A stretch of 64,000 nucleotides of DNA. Source: Mesorhizobium sp. (GTDB lineage: Bacteria; Pseudomonadota; Alphaproteobacteria; Rhizobiales; Rhizobiaceae). Positions 35,689 to 44,828 of this stretch are shown here, in pieces (positions within the stretch are counted from its first letter, which is position 1; every line of letters starts with the position of its first letter). Under the pieces are notes generated by a model, which saw only the letters and a program-made list of their open reading frames with translations, was not told the origin of the DNA and made no database searches. A program made the position numbers and the translations under genes. The stretch covers positions 1-64,000 of the forward strand of contig JAHBYX010000010.1 in assembly GCA_019635735.1 (NCBI GenBank), in the 5' to 3' direction.

Positions 35689-36996
35689 ATGAAGCCGACG
35701 ACACTGCTGACCTATGCGCTGCCGGCGCTGCCGCTGGCAGCCTTGACGCTGCCGCTCTACATCATCGTGCCGACCTTCTACTCGGAGACGTTGGGTCTGC
35801 CCCTGGCGGCGGTGGGTTCGGCCCTTCTCCTGGTTCGCATCCTCGATGCGGTGTCCGATCCGCTGATCGGCTGGGCAGCCGACCGCTGGCGCCCTGGGAT
35901 CGGCCGCCGGCGGGCGGTGTTCGTGCTGTCGCTGCCGCTGACGTCGCTTGCCTGCGTGATGGTGTTCTGGCCCCCGGCGGGCGCCGGCACATCTTATTTG
36001 GCGTTTTGGGGCACGGCGCTGTCGCTGGGGTATACGGCGACGCTGCTGCCCTACACGGCCTGGGGCGCCGAACTTGCAGGCGGCTATGCCGAGCGGTCGC
36101 GGATCGCCGCGTTCCGCGAGGGGATGACGCTTGTCGGCACGCTCGTCGCCATCGCGGTGCCCTTCGCGGTCGGGGTGGAGACGGCGGACGGGGTGCACGG
36201 ACTGGCGGCACTGGGCCTTCTGACGGCCGCGCTGCTGCTGATGCTCGGCGGCCTGACGGCTGTGGCGGTGCCGGAGCCGGTCGAGTACAGCATGTCGAGG
36301 GTGTCGCTGGTGGCGGGGCTCGGCCACATGGTGCGCAACCGGCCGTTTCTGCGGCTGATCGCGGCCTATTTCGTCAACGGGCTCGCCAACGGTATCCCGG
36401 CGACGCTGTTCCTCTATTTCGTCTCCGAGCGGCTCGGCGCGGCGGAGATGCGCGGGCCGCTTCTGTTCGTCTATTTCCTGTCTGGGATCGCCGGCGTGCC
36501 GCTCGCGGTACGGCTAGCCGCCCGCGTCGGCAAGCATCGCGCCTGGTGCCTGGCGATGCTGGTCAACTGCGCGCTGTTCTCGCTCGTGCCGCTTTTGGGC
36601 GAGGGGGACGTGCTGGCCTTCGGAGCGATCTGCGTCGCGACGGGCTTCTGCCTCGGCTTCGACCTGTCGCTGCCTGCCTCGATCCAGGCCGACGTGATCG
36701 ACGTGGACACGGCTGCGTCCGGCGAGCAGCGCTCGGGGCTGTATTTCGCGGCCTGGAGCCTGTCGACCAAGCTGTCGCTGGCGGCGGGCGTCGGCATCGT
36801 CTTTCCGCTGCTGGCCCTGTTCGGCTTCGTGCCCGACGGGCCCAACGACGCGGGCGCGGTGACGGCGCTGGTCTCGATCTATGTCTGGCTGCCGCTGGCG
36901 CTGAAGGTCGGGGCGATCATGCTGATGTGGAGTTTTCCGCTCGGCGAGGCCGAGCAGCGCGTCCTGCGCAGCAGCATCGAAGCCCGCCGCGGCTAG
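35689..36996 (+). CDS. GPH-type sugar:cation symporter (MFS)
   Basis: A 435-residue 12-helix carrier of the glycoside-pentoside-hexuronide branch (MFS_2). The loop after helix 2 has the GPH pattern DAVSDPLIGWAADRWRPGIGRRR, and helix 4-5 has LPYTAWGAELAGGYAERSRIAAFRE. The C-terminal half includes DVIDVDTAASGEQRSGLYFAAW, also GPH-like. The substrate is unknown; relatives carry sugars or are of undefined function. The ATG at 35689 is preferred over 35635. Its 3' end overlaps the convergent SDR gene by four bases. Confidence 0.88.
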   Translation: MKPTTLLTYALPALPLAALTLPLYIIVPTFYSETLGLPLAAVGSALLLVRILDAVSDPLIGWAADRWRPGIGRRRAVFVLSLPLTSLACVMVFWPPAGAGTSYLAFWGTALSLGYTATLLPYTAWGAELAGGYAERSRIAAFREGMTLVGTLVAIAVPFAVGVETADGVHGLAALGLLTAALLLMLGGLTAVAVPEPVEYSMSRVSLVAGLGHMVRNRPFLRLIAAYFVNGLANGIPATLFLYFVSERLGAAEMRGPLLFVYFLSGIAGVPLAVRLAARVGKHRAWCLAMLVNCALFSLVPLLGEGDVLAFGAICVATGFCLGFDLSLPASIQADVIDVDTAASGEQRSGLYFAAWSLSTKLSLAAGVGIVFPLLALFGFVPDGPNDAGAVTALVSIYVWLPLALKVGAIMLMWSFPLGEAEQRVLRSSIEARRG

Positions 36997-37790
36997 CCGC
37001 GCCGACGCCTGTCCCAGCCCGTGACCTTGGCCATGATCGGGAAATAGAGCCAGTAGGGCAGCATGTTGACCGCCTTGAGCGCCCAGCTCAGCCGGCGCGG
37101 AAACGTGATCTCGAAGCCGCCCGAGGTCAGTCCCTGAACGATGCGGCGCGACGCCTTGTCGACCGGCATCAGGGCCGGCATCGGAAACTCGTTCTTCTCG
37201 GTGAGCGGCGTTTCGACGAAGCCGGGATTGATGATCTGGATGCGGACATTGATCAGGTCGAGGTCGAACTTCAGCGACGCGGCCATGTTGGTCAGCGCCG
37301 CCTTCGACGCGCCGTATGCCGACGCGGTGGGCAAGCCGCCATACGCTGTCACAGAGCCGGTGATCGCGACCTGGCCGCGGCCGCGCGACTTCATCCGCTC
37401 CACGACCGGGACGAGACCGAATACGACGCCGAAGACATTGATCTGATAGGTCCGCACATACCGTTCGGCCTTCGGCTCGGTGCCGCGCACGGGATAGTAG
37501 GTGCCGGCGTTGAAGACGGCCAGCACGATCGGGCCGAGCTCACGCTCGATCGCCTCCACGGTGGCGGCCATGGCAGCGCTTTCGGTGACGTCGGCGGGGA
37601 AGGGGACGATCCGGCCCTTGCGGCCGGCAGCATCCTGGCTGAGGGTGGCCAGCCTCTCCTCGTCGCGCGCCGTGGCGGCGACGGTGTAGCCCTCCGCGGC
37701 GAGATCGAGGGCGAGCTGGCGGCCGATGCCGGTCGAGGCTCCGGTGATCCAGGCGATGCCGTCCTGCGGGCGTGCGCGGTAGAGAGACAT
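36993..37790 (-). CDS. Short-chain dehydrogenase/reductase
   Basis: A 265-residue NAD(P)-dependent oxidoreductase. Rossmann motif TGASTGIGRQLA near residue 16, NAG at about 93-95 (FNAGTYY), catalytic Ser in VAITGSVTAYGG and the Tyr/Lys pair in SAYGASKAALTN. The TARDEER segment after strand 2 points to NADP. The substrate is not known; the sequence resembles the classical SDR group of fatty-acyl or sugar type. The C-terminus LPYWLYFPIMAKVTGWDRRRRG is hydrophobic then basic. Confidence 0.9.
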   Translation of the reverse strand: MSLYRARPQDGIAWITGASTGIGRQLALDLAAEGYTVAATARDEERLATLSQDAAGRKGRIVPFPADVTESAAMAATVEAIERELGPIVLAVFNAGTYYPVRGTEPKAERYVRTYQINVFGVVFGLVPVVERMKSRGRGQVAITGSVTAYGGLPTASAYGASKAALTNMAASLKFDLDLINVRIQIINPGFVETPLTEKNEFPMPALMPVDKASRRIVQGLTSGGFEITFPRRLSWALKAVNMLPYWLYFPIMAKVTGWDRRRRG

Positions 37791-38216
37791 CGTCGCGGGC
37801 TCAGAGTGCTGTGTGCGGAAGGAGTGTGCATGCGCGCCCGGCCGGAGCGGATCGGCTCCACACGGCTACGAACCGGACGCCGTCCGCCCTGACGATCTGC
37901 GCGCAGGAAGGCCGGCGCGCCCGCGACTTGTCGTTCAAACTGTCATCTCCCAAACTCATCGGGCTTCTTCGCAGGCCGATTGGGCACAGTCTTGGCAGTG
38001 TTTGGCGCCCCGGTCGAGGGGGAAGCGGAACCTGTCCGCAAATCTGTGGACAGGGCAAGAGACCGCGCCGCCCATTGCTCGTCCGGGTCTGTAGGGGGCA
38101 CAAACACCGCCGATCGGGCACGGCGGAGAAAAATGCTCCCTTGCGGCGAAGCGCGGGGGTTTCTAAACCGGAACGCTTATCAGGCAAGCCCACGGGCGCG
38201 CAGGCAAGGAAGTCCC
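37791..38216 (+). other. Gap upstream of cysK with an operator-like palindrome
   Basis: These 426 bases hold no supported gene. CCTGTCC (38031-38037) and GGACAGG (38048-38054) form an inverted repeat with a 10-base spacer, about 170 bp before cysK. CCGCC...GGCGG near 38107-38126 can fold. TTGCGG (38141) and TAAACC (38164) with 17 bases between could be a weak promoter. No SAM riboswitch was recognised. Confidence 0.45.
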
Positions 38217-39251
38217 ATGTTCAGTTCCGTCATCGATGCCATCGGAAACACCCCGCTGATCCGTCTCAGGCGGGCCTCGGAGGAGACCGGTTGTGAAATC
38301 CTCGGCAAGGCGGAGTTCATGAATCCCGGCCAGTCGGTAAAGGATCGCGCCGGCCTGTTCATCATCCGCGATGCCGAGAAGCGCGGTCTGCTGAAGCCCG
38401 GCGGGGTGATCGTCGAGGGCACGGCCGGCAATACCGGCATCGGGCTGACCGTGGTCGCCAAGGCGCTAGGCTACCGGACCGTGATCGTCATCCCCGATAC
38501 CCAGAGCCAGGAGAAGAAGGACGCGCTGCGCCTGCTCGGCGCCGAGCTGATCGAGGTGCCGGCGGTGCCCTACAAGAACCCGAACAACTACGTGAAGGTC
38601 TCGGGGCGGCTGGCCGAGCAGCTGGCGAAGTCGGAGCCTGCCGGCGCGATCTGGGCCAACCAGTTCGACAATGTCGCCAACCGCGACGGTCATGTGGTGA
38701 CGACGGCTCAGGAAATCTGGACGCAGACGGGCGGCAAGGTCGATGGGTTCGTCGCGGCGGTCGGAACCGGCGGAACGCTGGCCGGCGTGGCGATGGGGCT
38801 GAAGGCGAAGAGCGGCGACGTCAAGATCGCGCTCGCCGACCCGCTCGGCGCGGCGCTCTACAGCTTCTACACGGAGGGCGTGCTGAAGTCGGAAGGCAGC
38901 TCGATCACCGAGGGCATCGGCCAGGGCCGCATCACCGCCAATCTCGAAGGATTCACGCCCGACTTCTCCTACCAGATCCCTGATGCCGAGGCGCTGCCGA
39001 TCATCTTCGACCTGGTGCAGGAAGAGGGGCTCTGCCTCGGCGGCTCGACCGGCATCAACATCGCCGGCGCTATCCGGCTGGCGAAGGAACTGGGACCGGG
39101 CCACACGATCGTGACGATTCTCTGCGACTACGGCACGCGCTACCAGTCGAAGCTGTTCAATCCGGACTTCCTGCGCGGCAAGGACCTGCCGATTCCCGAC
39201 TGGATGGACCGCACGCCGCAGATCGACGTGCCGTTCGAGACAGTCGCCTGA
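38217..39251 (+). CDS. cysK: Cysteine synthase A (O-acetylserine sulfhydrylase)
   Basis: Makes cysteine from O-acetylserine and sulfide with PLP. The 344-residue protein has the PLP Lys42 in NPGQSVKDRAG, the substrate loop EGTAGNTGIGL and the phosphate loop GTGGTLAGV. The C-terminal part (LLGGSTGINI-type GGSTGINIAGA, then CDYGTRYQSKLFN) fits a rhizobial CysK branch that is about 30 residues longer than the enterobacterial enzyme. The start is the ATG at 38217 with AAGGAAG before it. Its TGA overlaps the ATG of alaX by one base, so the two are translated together. Confidence 0.93.
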   Translation: MFSSVIDAIGNTPLIRLRRASEETGCEILGKAEFMNPGQSVKDRAGLFIIRDAEKRGLLKPGGVIVEGTAGNTGIGLTVVAKALGYRTVIVIPDTQSQEKKDALRLLGAELIEVPAVPYKNPNNYVKVSGRLAEQLAKSEPAGAIWANQFDNVANRDGHVVTTAQEIWTQTGGKVDGFVAAVGTGGTLAGVAMGLKAKSGDVKIALADPLGAALYSFYTEGVLKSEGSSITEGIGQGRITANLEGFTPDFSYQIPDAEALPIIFDLVQEEGLCLGGSTGINIAGAIRLAKELGPGHTIVTILCDYGTRYQSKLFNPDFLRGKDLPIPDWMDRTPQIDVPFETVA

Positions 39252-39994
39252 TGGCGCTCAGGACCGAGCCGCTGTTCCGCGAGGATGCCTACCTTGCGGA
39301 GGCCGAGGCAGAGGTGCTGGCCGTCACCGAACGCGGTGGCGTCGTTCTCGACCGGACGGTGTTCTATGCGACATCCGGCGGCCAGCCGGGCGACACCGGA
39401 ACGATGACGCTTGCCGACGGCACGGTCGTCCCGGTCGCGGCGACGGTGACCGGCGAGACGAAGGACGAGATCATCCACGTTGCGGCTGAAGGCGCGGCGC
39501 TGCCCAAGGTCGGTGCGCGGGTGAAACTCGCGATCGACTGGGAGCGGCGGCTCAAGCTGATGCGGATGCATGCGGCCTGCCATCTGCTGACGGTCGTCTG
39601 TCCCTTTCCGATCACCGGCGCGTCGGTCGCCGAGGACGACAGCCGCGTCGATTTCGACATGCCTGATGCCGGCGTTACCAAGGAGGCGGTGACGGAGGCG
39701 CTGATGAAGCTGGTGGCGGAAAACCATCCGATCTTCACCCGCTGGATCACCGACGAGGAGCTGGCCGCCAATCCGGCGTTGGTGAAGTCGAAGAACGTGC
39801 GCCCGCCGAACGGCACCGGTCGGATCCGGCTGGTCTGCATCGGCGAGAACGCCTCGGTGGACAGCCAGCCCTGCGGCGGCACCCATGTGCGCTCTACCGG
39901 CGAGATCGGCGAGATCCATGTCGGCAAGATCGAGAAGAAGGGGCGAGAGAACCGGCGGTTCAGGCTCAGGTTTGGCCCGATGCCGGCGGTCTGA
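39251..39994 (+). CDS. alaX: Alanyl-tRNA editing protein AlaX
   Basis: A free-standing editing domain that removes serine or glycine wrongly attached to tRNA-Ala. The 247-residue protein shows FYATSGGQPGDTG, the zinc motif HAACH in place of the more usual HxxxH context, and the partner CGGTHVRSTGEIG. It overlaps cysK by one base (TGATG). The pairing is frequent in rhizobia and may link cysteine/serine supply with tRNA quality control, though no direct connection is proven. Confidence 0.92.
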   Translation: MALRTEPLFREDAYLAEAEAEVLAVTERGGVVLDRTVFYATSGGQPGDTGTMTLADGTVVPVAATVTGETKDEIIHVAAEGAALPKVGARVKLAIDWERRLKLMRMHAACHLLTVVCPFPITGASVAEDDSRVDFDMPDAGVTKEAVTEALMKLVAENHPIFTRWITDEELAANPALVKSKNVRPPNGTGRIRLVCIGENASVDSQPCGGTHVRSTGEIGEIHVGKIEKKGRENRRFRLRFGPMPAV

Positions 39995-40012
39995 CGGACG
40001 CCGACCGTCGCG

Positions 40013-40153
40013 TCAGGAGGTCTGCGCCTCGCCCTTGCTGCGCTCGCACTGATGCGTGCCGCCATCGGAGGGCGGGGGAGAGGATTGGTCCTCCGCGGCG
40101 GCCGCGGCGTGTGCGCAGACAAGAAGAAGTGCCAGGGCAAGCGATCGCAGCAT
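40013..40153 (-). CDS. Small secreted peptide (46 residues)
   Basis: A short reading frame encoding a Sec signal peptide (MLRSLALALLLVCAHAAAAA, cleavage before EDQ) and a hydrophilic mature part of about 26 residues with Ser/Pro-rich start and a single Cys (GGTHQCERSKGEAQTS). GGAAGGAG lies eight bases before its ATG at 40153, a strong ribosome site. It lies antisense to no gene, between alaX and sseA. Function unknown. A single mature cysteine suggests dimerisation or ligation. The call rests on the signal peptide and ribosome site. Confidence 0.65.
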   Translation of the reverse strand: MLRSLALALLLVCAHAAAAAEDQSSPPPSDGGTHQCERSKGEAQTS

Positions 40154-40277
40154 CGGAGTTGCTCCTTCCGGTTCGCGACGAGACTATTTCGTCGCGGCGG
40201 AGCCGGCAATCTCCCTGCTCAAATTGCTTGCGATGGATCGCGCCGCCGATAAGGTGGCGCCATTCCCGGAGGAATCG

Positions 40278-41132
40278 ATGTCGACATCACCCACAGGCTT
40301 CACCGTGTCCTCGGCCTGGCTGGCGGAGCATCTGAACGATCCCGGCCTGTCGGTGATCGACGGCTCGTGGTACCTGCCGGCGCAGGGGCGCGATGCGAAG
40401 GCGGAGTACGACGCCGGCCACATCCCGCGCGCCGTCTTCTTCGACCACGACGTCGTCGTGGAGCCGGGATCGCCATTGCCGCACACCATGCCTTCGCCGC
40501 TCATCTTCGCCACCTTCGCCGGGTCGATGGGGATTTCGCGGGACGATACGATCGTGGTCTACGACGGGCCGGGCTTCTTCTCCGCCCCGCGCGTCTGGTG
40601 GATGTTCCGCACGATGGGCGCGAAGAAGGTCTATGTCCTCGAAGGCGGCATCGACGGATGGAAGAAGGAGGGCCGGCTGGTGACCAGGCAGCCGACCAAG
40701 GTGGCGTCCTGTCTCTTCGAGGTGGATTTCGATGCAAGTCGCGTCGCCTCGTTCGACGAGATGCGCGCGATCGTCGAGGGAGGCGGGCGGCAGATCGCCG
40801 ACGCGCGGCCGGCGGGACGCTTCGCCGGCCGGGATCCCGAACCGCGGGCCGGCGTGCGCGGCGGACACATGCCCGGGGCCCACAATGTCCCGGCGATCTC
40901 ACTGTCGCGGGACGGCAGGCTGCTTCCGCCCGACGAGTTGAAGCAGGCTTTCGCGGAGGCCGGCGTCGATCTGGACAAGCCGGTCGTGACGTCCTGCGGG
41001 TCGGGCGTCACCGCGGCGGTCGTCGCACTCGCGCTGGAGACGCTCGGGCACCGCGACACCAAGCTTTATGACGGCTCGTGGACGGAATGGGGTGGACGGA
41101 CCGACACGCCCGTGGTGAAAGACGAGGCATGA
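40278..41132 (+). CDS. sseA: 3-mercaptopyruvate sulfurtransferase
   Basis: A 284-residue two-domain rhodanese that moves sulfur from 3-mercaptopyruvate to a thiol acceptor or cyanide. The catalytic loop CGSGVT with Cys240 is the mercaptopyruvate form (CGSGV/T) and not the thiosulfate one. The N-terminal domain has DGSWYLPAQGRDAKAEYDAGHIPRA and the second HMPGAHNVP. The start is the ATG at 40278, preceded by GGAGGAATCG; the frame continues upstream to 40056 without family likeness. Its stop overlaps the GNAT gene (ATGA). Sulfur metabolism links it with cysK. Confidence 0.94.
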   Translation: MSTSPTGFTVSSAWLAEHLNDPGLSVIDGSWYLPAQGRDAKAEYDAGHIPRAVFFDHDVVVEPGSPLPHTMPSPLIFATFAGSMGISRDDTIVVYDGPGFFSAPRVWWMFRTMGAKKVYVLEGGIDGWKKEGRLVTRQPTKVASCLFEVDFDASRVASFDEMRAIVEGGGRQIADARPAGRFAGRDPEPRAGVRGGHMPGAHNVPAISLSRDGRLLPPDELKQAFAEAGVDLDKPVVTSCGSGVTAAVVALALETLGHRDTKLYDGSWTEWGGRTDTPVVKDEA

Positions 41133-41695
41133 AAACGCCGAAAAAGCCGGAGACGATCCCGGTCACCGTCACCTTCCTGGAAATGACCTCGCAGCCGGCG
41201 CATTATGCGCCGATCCCCTACAACAGGCCGATCGCGCTGTTGAAGGCGCGGCACATGCCGAACCATTTCTACCGCTACCTGATCGACCGGATCGGGCGGA
41301 AATGGCACTGGGTGAACGCGCTGAGGCTGTCCGACGAGGACCTGGCCGGCAAGCTCGCGGACCCGGCGCGCGACATCCGCGTGCTGCATCTCGACGGCGT
41401 GCCGGCCGGCATGTTCGAGGTCGCGCCGCTGGACGAGGGGATGATGGAACTCGTCTATTTCGGGCTGATGGAGAACGCCACGGGGCAGGGGATCGGACGC
41501 TGGTTCCTGGGTGCCGCGATCGAGGCCGCCTGGTCGCGCGGGCCGCAGCGCGTCGTGGTCCAGACCTGCACGCTCGATCATCCCGCCGCCCTGCCACTCT
41601 ACCAGAAGATCGGGTTCAATCCCGTGGCGCAGGTCAGGGAAGAGGTTCACCCGATGACGCTCGCGGAGCGGGCCGAGATTCTCGCGCGGCCTTGA
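41129..41695 (+). CDS. GNAT family N-acetyltransferase
   Basis: A 188-residue acetyltransferase of the GNAT fold. The acetyl-CoA loop lies in MENATGQGIGRWFLGAAIEAAW (Q/R-x-x-G-x-G), followed by VVVQTCTLDHPAALPLYQKIGFNPV, which is motif B. The N-terminal half (HYAPIPYNRPIALLKARHMPNHFYRYL) is common in rhizobial relatives. It overlaps sseA by four bases, and a strong terminator follows at 41793. The acceptor is unknown. Confidence 0.88.
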   Translation: MKTPKKPETIPVTVTFLEMTSQPAHYAPIPYNRPIALLKARHMPNHFYRYLIDRIGRKWHWVNALRLSDEDLAGKLADPARDIRVLHLDGVPAGMFEVAPLDEGMMELVYFGLMENATGQGIGRWFLGAAIEAAWSRGPQRVVVQTCTLDHPAALPLYQKIGFNPVAQVREEVHPMTLAERAEILARP

Positions 41696-41792
41696 ACCGG
41701 CCGTCGCATACCTGTCACGTTCGCACGCTAGACAAAGCCATCGATCGACGTGGCGGCCGCGGATGAACCGGCGCCAGGTCACGATGTCGAGG

Positions 41793-41818
41793 AAGCCGGG
41801 CCGAAGCCCGGCTTTTTT
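41793..41818 (+). terminator. Rho-independent terminator of the sseA-GNAT unit
   Basis: GCCGGGC (41795-41801), tetraloop CGAA, GCCCGGC (41806-41812) and six T residues, with AA/TT extending the stem. A textbook terminator, 98 bp after the GNAT stop. The remaining bases to 41949 show nothing coding. Confidence 0.9.
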
Positions 41819-41949
41819 GTTGCACAAGATGTTCCCGCACGCGATTTGGACACGTTTTGCGCTGACCATTGCCGGCGTCGGGACTTGGCTATCCGCTTGC
41901 CGCGAGACGGTGTAGCATCGCTGCGGGAAACGGGACGGGGTTGGCTTCC

Positions 41950-44751
41950 ATGCGCTCATGGGTCGCCGGTTCGCTTGTCTTCATCGCTCTGCTCTACGGC
42001 GCAATGGCCTCCGGCGTCGCGGAAGAACGCCGCGTCGCGCTGGTGATCGGCAACGGTGCCTATTCCGGCACCGGGACGCTGGCCAACACGATCAACGACG
42101 CCAAGGCGATGGCCGCCGTGCTGGAGGATCTCGGTTTTGCGGTGACGCTGGCGACGGACACGGACCGGCGGGCGGCGATCGACACGATCGACGAATTCAG
42201 CCGCAAACTCGCCGGAAGCGACATCGCCTTCCTGTTCTATGCCGGACATGGAATGCAGATCGGCGGCGAGAACTTCCTGCTGCCCATCGACGTCGACGTG
42301 AGTTCTGAGCGCTCCCTGCGCTACAGCGCGATCGACATCGGCGAGGTGGTGCGCGAGATGGAGCGCCGGGCGCGCGTGGCGCTCGTCGTGCTGGATGCCT
42401 GCCGCGACAATCCGTATCTCGACGTGCTGCTGAAGGAAGCGCGCGAGACCCGGGCCGTGGAGCCGATCCGTGGATTGTCGCTGATGCGGCTGTCCGGACG
42501 CGGCGCGATCATCGCTTACGCCGCGGCGGCGGGAGAGGTCGCCGCCGACGGGCAGGGTGGCAACTCGCCTTATACGCAGGCGCTGCTGCAGGAGATCGCG
42601 CAGCCCGGCGTCGAGGTAGGCTTGATGTTCCGGCGCGCGGCGGGCCGGGTGTTCGAATCGACGGCGGGCAAGCAGCGGCCCGAACTTCTCGTCCGGCTGG
42701 TCGACGAGGTCTATCTGAAGCCGACGCCTGAATCCAAGCTCCTGGCGCAGGCCGCCGCCGCGGCGGGCGCTCCGGCCGAGGAGACGGTCGAAATCGCCTC
42801 GGCGCGGTCCGCCGGGAACGGCGCCGAGCGATCGGCGCGGCCGGGAAACTTTTTCGGCGACCGGGTGCTGCACAAGCCGGCCTGGGCGGATACGGCGGCC
42901 GTCGCACCAGCGCCCGACTGGAAGCCGGCGCCTGCCGTTCCGGTGGCGGAGGCAGCGGCCAACGACAATTTCGGCCAGGCGCAGCCGATCCCGCTCGCGG
43001 CCGACATCTCCGCGACCATCTCGCAGAACGGCGATGCGGACTGGTTCAGCTTCACGGTTCCGATCGCGGGCGAACTCAGGCTTTCCGTTGATCCCGCGCC
43101 CGCCGCGCTCGACCTCGTCGCGCGGGTCTGGAATGCCGACAAGCAGGTCGTCGTCGACTGGCAGAGCGCGCCCCGGCCGGGCGGCGCGCTGGACGGCCGC
43201 TATCCGCTGCCTCGGCCGGGAACCTATTTCGTCGAACTCGCTGACAGCTACAATGACGCATCGTCGCCGGATGTGTTCGTGGTCAAGGCCGAATTCACCC
43301 CGGCAGACGATCCGTACGAGCCGAACGGCACGATCGGCAGCGCATCGCCCATTCCGCCGACGGCGACGTTCCGGCCGGCAATCTGGCCGCGCGGCGACGC
43401 GGACTGGTTCAAGCTGTGGGTCGGAGAACCGGGCCTGCTCGCGGTGCGCGCCGCAAACGTGCCGGAAAACCTCGACGTCGCGATAAGGCTGTGGACCCTC
43501 GACGGGGCCGTGGTGAAGGACTGGCAGGTGCCGCCGAGGCCGGGCGGCGACACCGTCCTCGAGGCGGAGTTGCCGGAGCCGGGCATCTACGCGATCGAGA
43601 TGGCGGATTCATACAGCGATCAGGCGAGCACACGGACCTTCGACCTCGCGATCGACTTCAAGCCGGTCGGCGACGCGATCGAACCCAACAACGCGTTCGG
43701 CCTGGCCTCGCACCGCACGGCGACCGGACGCGACCGGATCGCGATCTTCCCGCGCGGCGACACCGACTGGCTGAGCCTCGATGTAGACCAACCGGGCGAA
43801 CTGAAGCTTCTCGCCAGCGGATCGCCGCAGAACCTCGACATCCAGCTGCGCGTGTGGAACGCCAACAAGGATCTGGTGAAGGACTGGACGGGACCGCTGA
43901 GGGCCGGCGGCGACGTCGAGACCTTCGCCGACCTTCCCGCGCCCGGGCGCTATTTCATCGAGATCGCCGACGGCTATTCCGACCAGGGCAGCTCAGATCT
44001 GTTCGAACTGGAAACCGTGTTCACGCCGCAACCCGATCAATATGAGCCGAACAACGGCATGGCGAGCGCCGCGCCGCTGACGCCGGGCGGCGAGATCTTG
44101 TTCAACATCCTGCCGCGCGGGGATCTGGACTGGTTCCGGGTGGAGGCTCCGACGTCGGGCGAGCTCAGGGTCGAGATCGACGAAGGGCCGGACAATCTCG
44201 ACCTGCACTACCGCGTCTGGACCGCCGACCGGCAATTGCTGCACGACTGGGTGGCGCCCTACCGCAAGGGCGGCCTGACCGAGGGCGTCGCCGATCTGCC
44301 CCGGGCGGGCAGCTATTTCATCGAGATCACGGACGGCTACAGCGACGATCGATCCATCCGCCACGCCGTGCTGCGCACGCGACTGACGCCGACCGACGAT
44401 CCGCTCGAGCCCAACGACAGCTATGGCGCGGCGAAACCGCTTAGCTCCGGCGAGGCCCACAAGGCGTATATCCTGCCGCGCGGCGATACGGACTGGTTCG
44501 CCATCGAGGCGCCCGGGCCGGGGGAGCTTTCGGTGGTCGTCGACGAGGTCGATCCGGCGCTCGATATCTTCGTCCGTCTCTGGGATGTCGACGGCAATGC
44601 CGGCCAATGGGTCGGCCCGCCGCGTCCCGGCGGCGTGACCGATGCACGGTTGCCCATCGCCAAGGCCGGCACCTACCGTCTCGAGGTGACCGACGGCAAC
44701 AGCGACCAGCGCTCGGCCAACCCGTTCAGGATCAAGTCGGAGTTGCGCTAG
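41950..44751 (+). CDS. Secreted caspase-like protease with five pre-peptidase C-terminal-like repeats
   Basis: A 933-residue protein. A signal peptide or anchor (residues 3-24) sends it out of the cytoplasm. Residues 26-255 form a peptidase C14 (metacaspase-type) domain: VALVIGNGAYSG, FYAGHGMQIGGENF with catalytic His100, and VVLDACRDNP with catalytic Cys151. A Pro/Ala linker (260-335) leads to five repeats. The core GDxDWF recurs with its Gly at 361, 482, 603, 724 and 845, exactly 121 residues apart. Each unit also has (E)PN, PGEL, a RVW/RLW strand, DW..P.RxGG, PGxYFIEI and a DxYSD turn. They resemble bacterial PPC domains, which bind polymers or calcium. No intended substrate is known. The start at 41950 begins the signal peptide. 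Confidence 0.9.
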   Translation: MRSWVAGSLVFIALLYGAMASGVAEERRVALVIGNGAYSGTGTLANTINDAKAMAAVLEDLGFAVTLATDTDRRAAIDTIDEFSRKLAGSDIAFLFYAGHGMQIGGENFLLPIDVDVSSERSLRYSAIDIGEVVREMERRARVALVVLDACRDNPYLDVLLKEARETRAVEPIRGLSLMRLSGRGAIIAYAAAAGEVAADGQGGNSPYTQALLQEIAQPGVEVGLMFRRAAGRVFESTAGKQRPELLVRLVDEVYLKPTPESKLLAQAAAAAGAPAEETVEIASARSAGNGAERSARPGNFFGDRVLHKPAWADTAAVAPAPDWKPAPAVPVAEAAANDNFGQAQPIPLAADISATISQNGDADWFSFTVPIAGELRLSVDPAPAALDLVARVWNADKQVVVDWQSAPRPGGALDGRYPLPRPGTYFVELADSYNDASSPDVFVVKAEFTPADDPYEPNGTIGSASPIPPTATFRPAIWPRGDADWFKLWVGEPGLLAVRAANVPENLDVAIRLWTLDGAVVKDWQVPPRPGGDTVLEAELPEPGIYAIEMADSYSDQASTRTFDLAIDFKPVGDAIEPNNAFGLASHRTATGRDRIAIFPRGDTDWLSLDVDQPGELKLLASGSPQNLDIQLRVWNANKDLVKDWTGPLRAGGDVETFADLPAPGRYFIEIADGYSDQGSSDLFELETVFTPQPDQYEPNNGMASAAPLTPGGEILFNILPRGDLDWFRVEAPTSGELRVEIDEGPDNLDLHYRVWTADRQLLHDWVAPYRKGGLTEGVADLPRAGSYFIEITDGYSDDRSIRHAVLRTRLTPTDDPLEPNDSYGAAKPLSSGEAHKAYILPRGDTDWFAIEAPGPGELSVVVDEVDPALDIFVRLWDVDGNAGQWVGPPRPGGVTDARLPIAKAGTYRLEVTDGNSDQRSANPFRIKSELR

Positions 44752-44781
44752 ACCGAGATGAGGCCGGGCCGGAAAAGACAA

Positions 44782-44801
44782 CGCCCGCCGGAAGGCGGGC
44801 G
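44782..44801 (-). terminator. Terminator of the alanine dehydrogenase gene
   Basis: On the minus strand CGCCCGCC pairs with GGCGGGCG around TTCC (44782-44789 and 44794-44801), followed by TTGTCTTTT. It lies 27 bp after the ald stop codon. Confidence 0.8.
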
Positions 44802-44828
44802 CTGACAGCTAGTGCAGGAGGTCGAAGA

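Noticed and set aside
34683..37892. 1069-residue open frame on the plus strand
   Set aside because: It lies across three well-supported genes (hydrolase, GPH carrier, SDR) in other frames. Its composition is that of a high-G+C shadow with no domain.
37791..38216. SAM or other riboswitch upstream of cysK
   Set aside because: No conserved riboswitch core is recognisable; only short palindromes.
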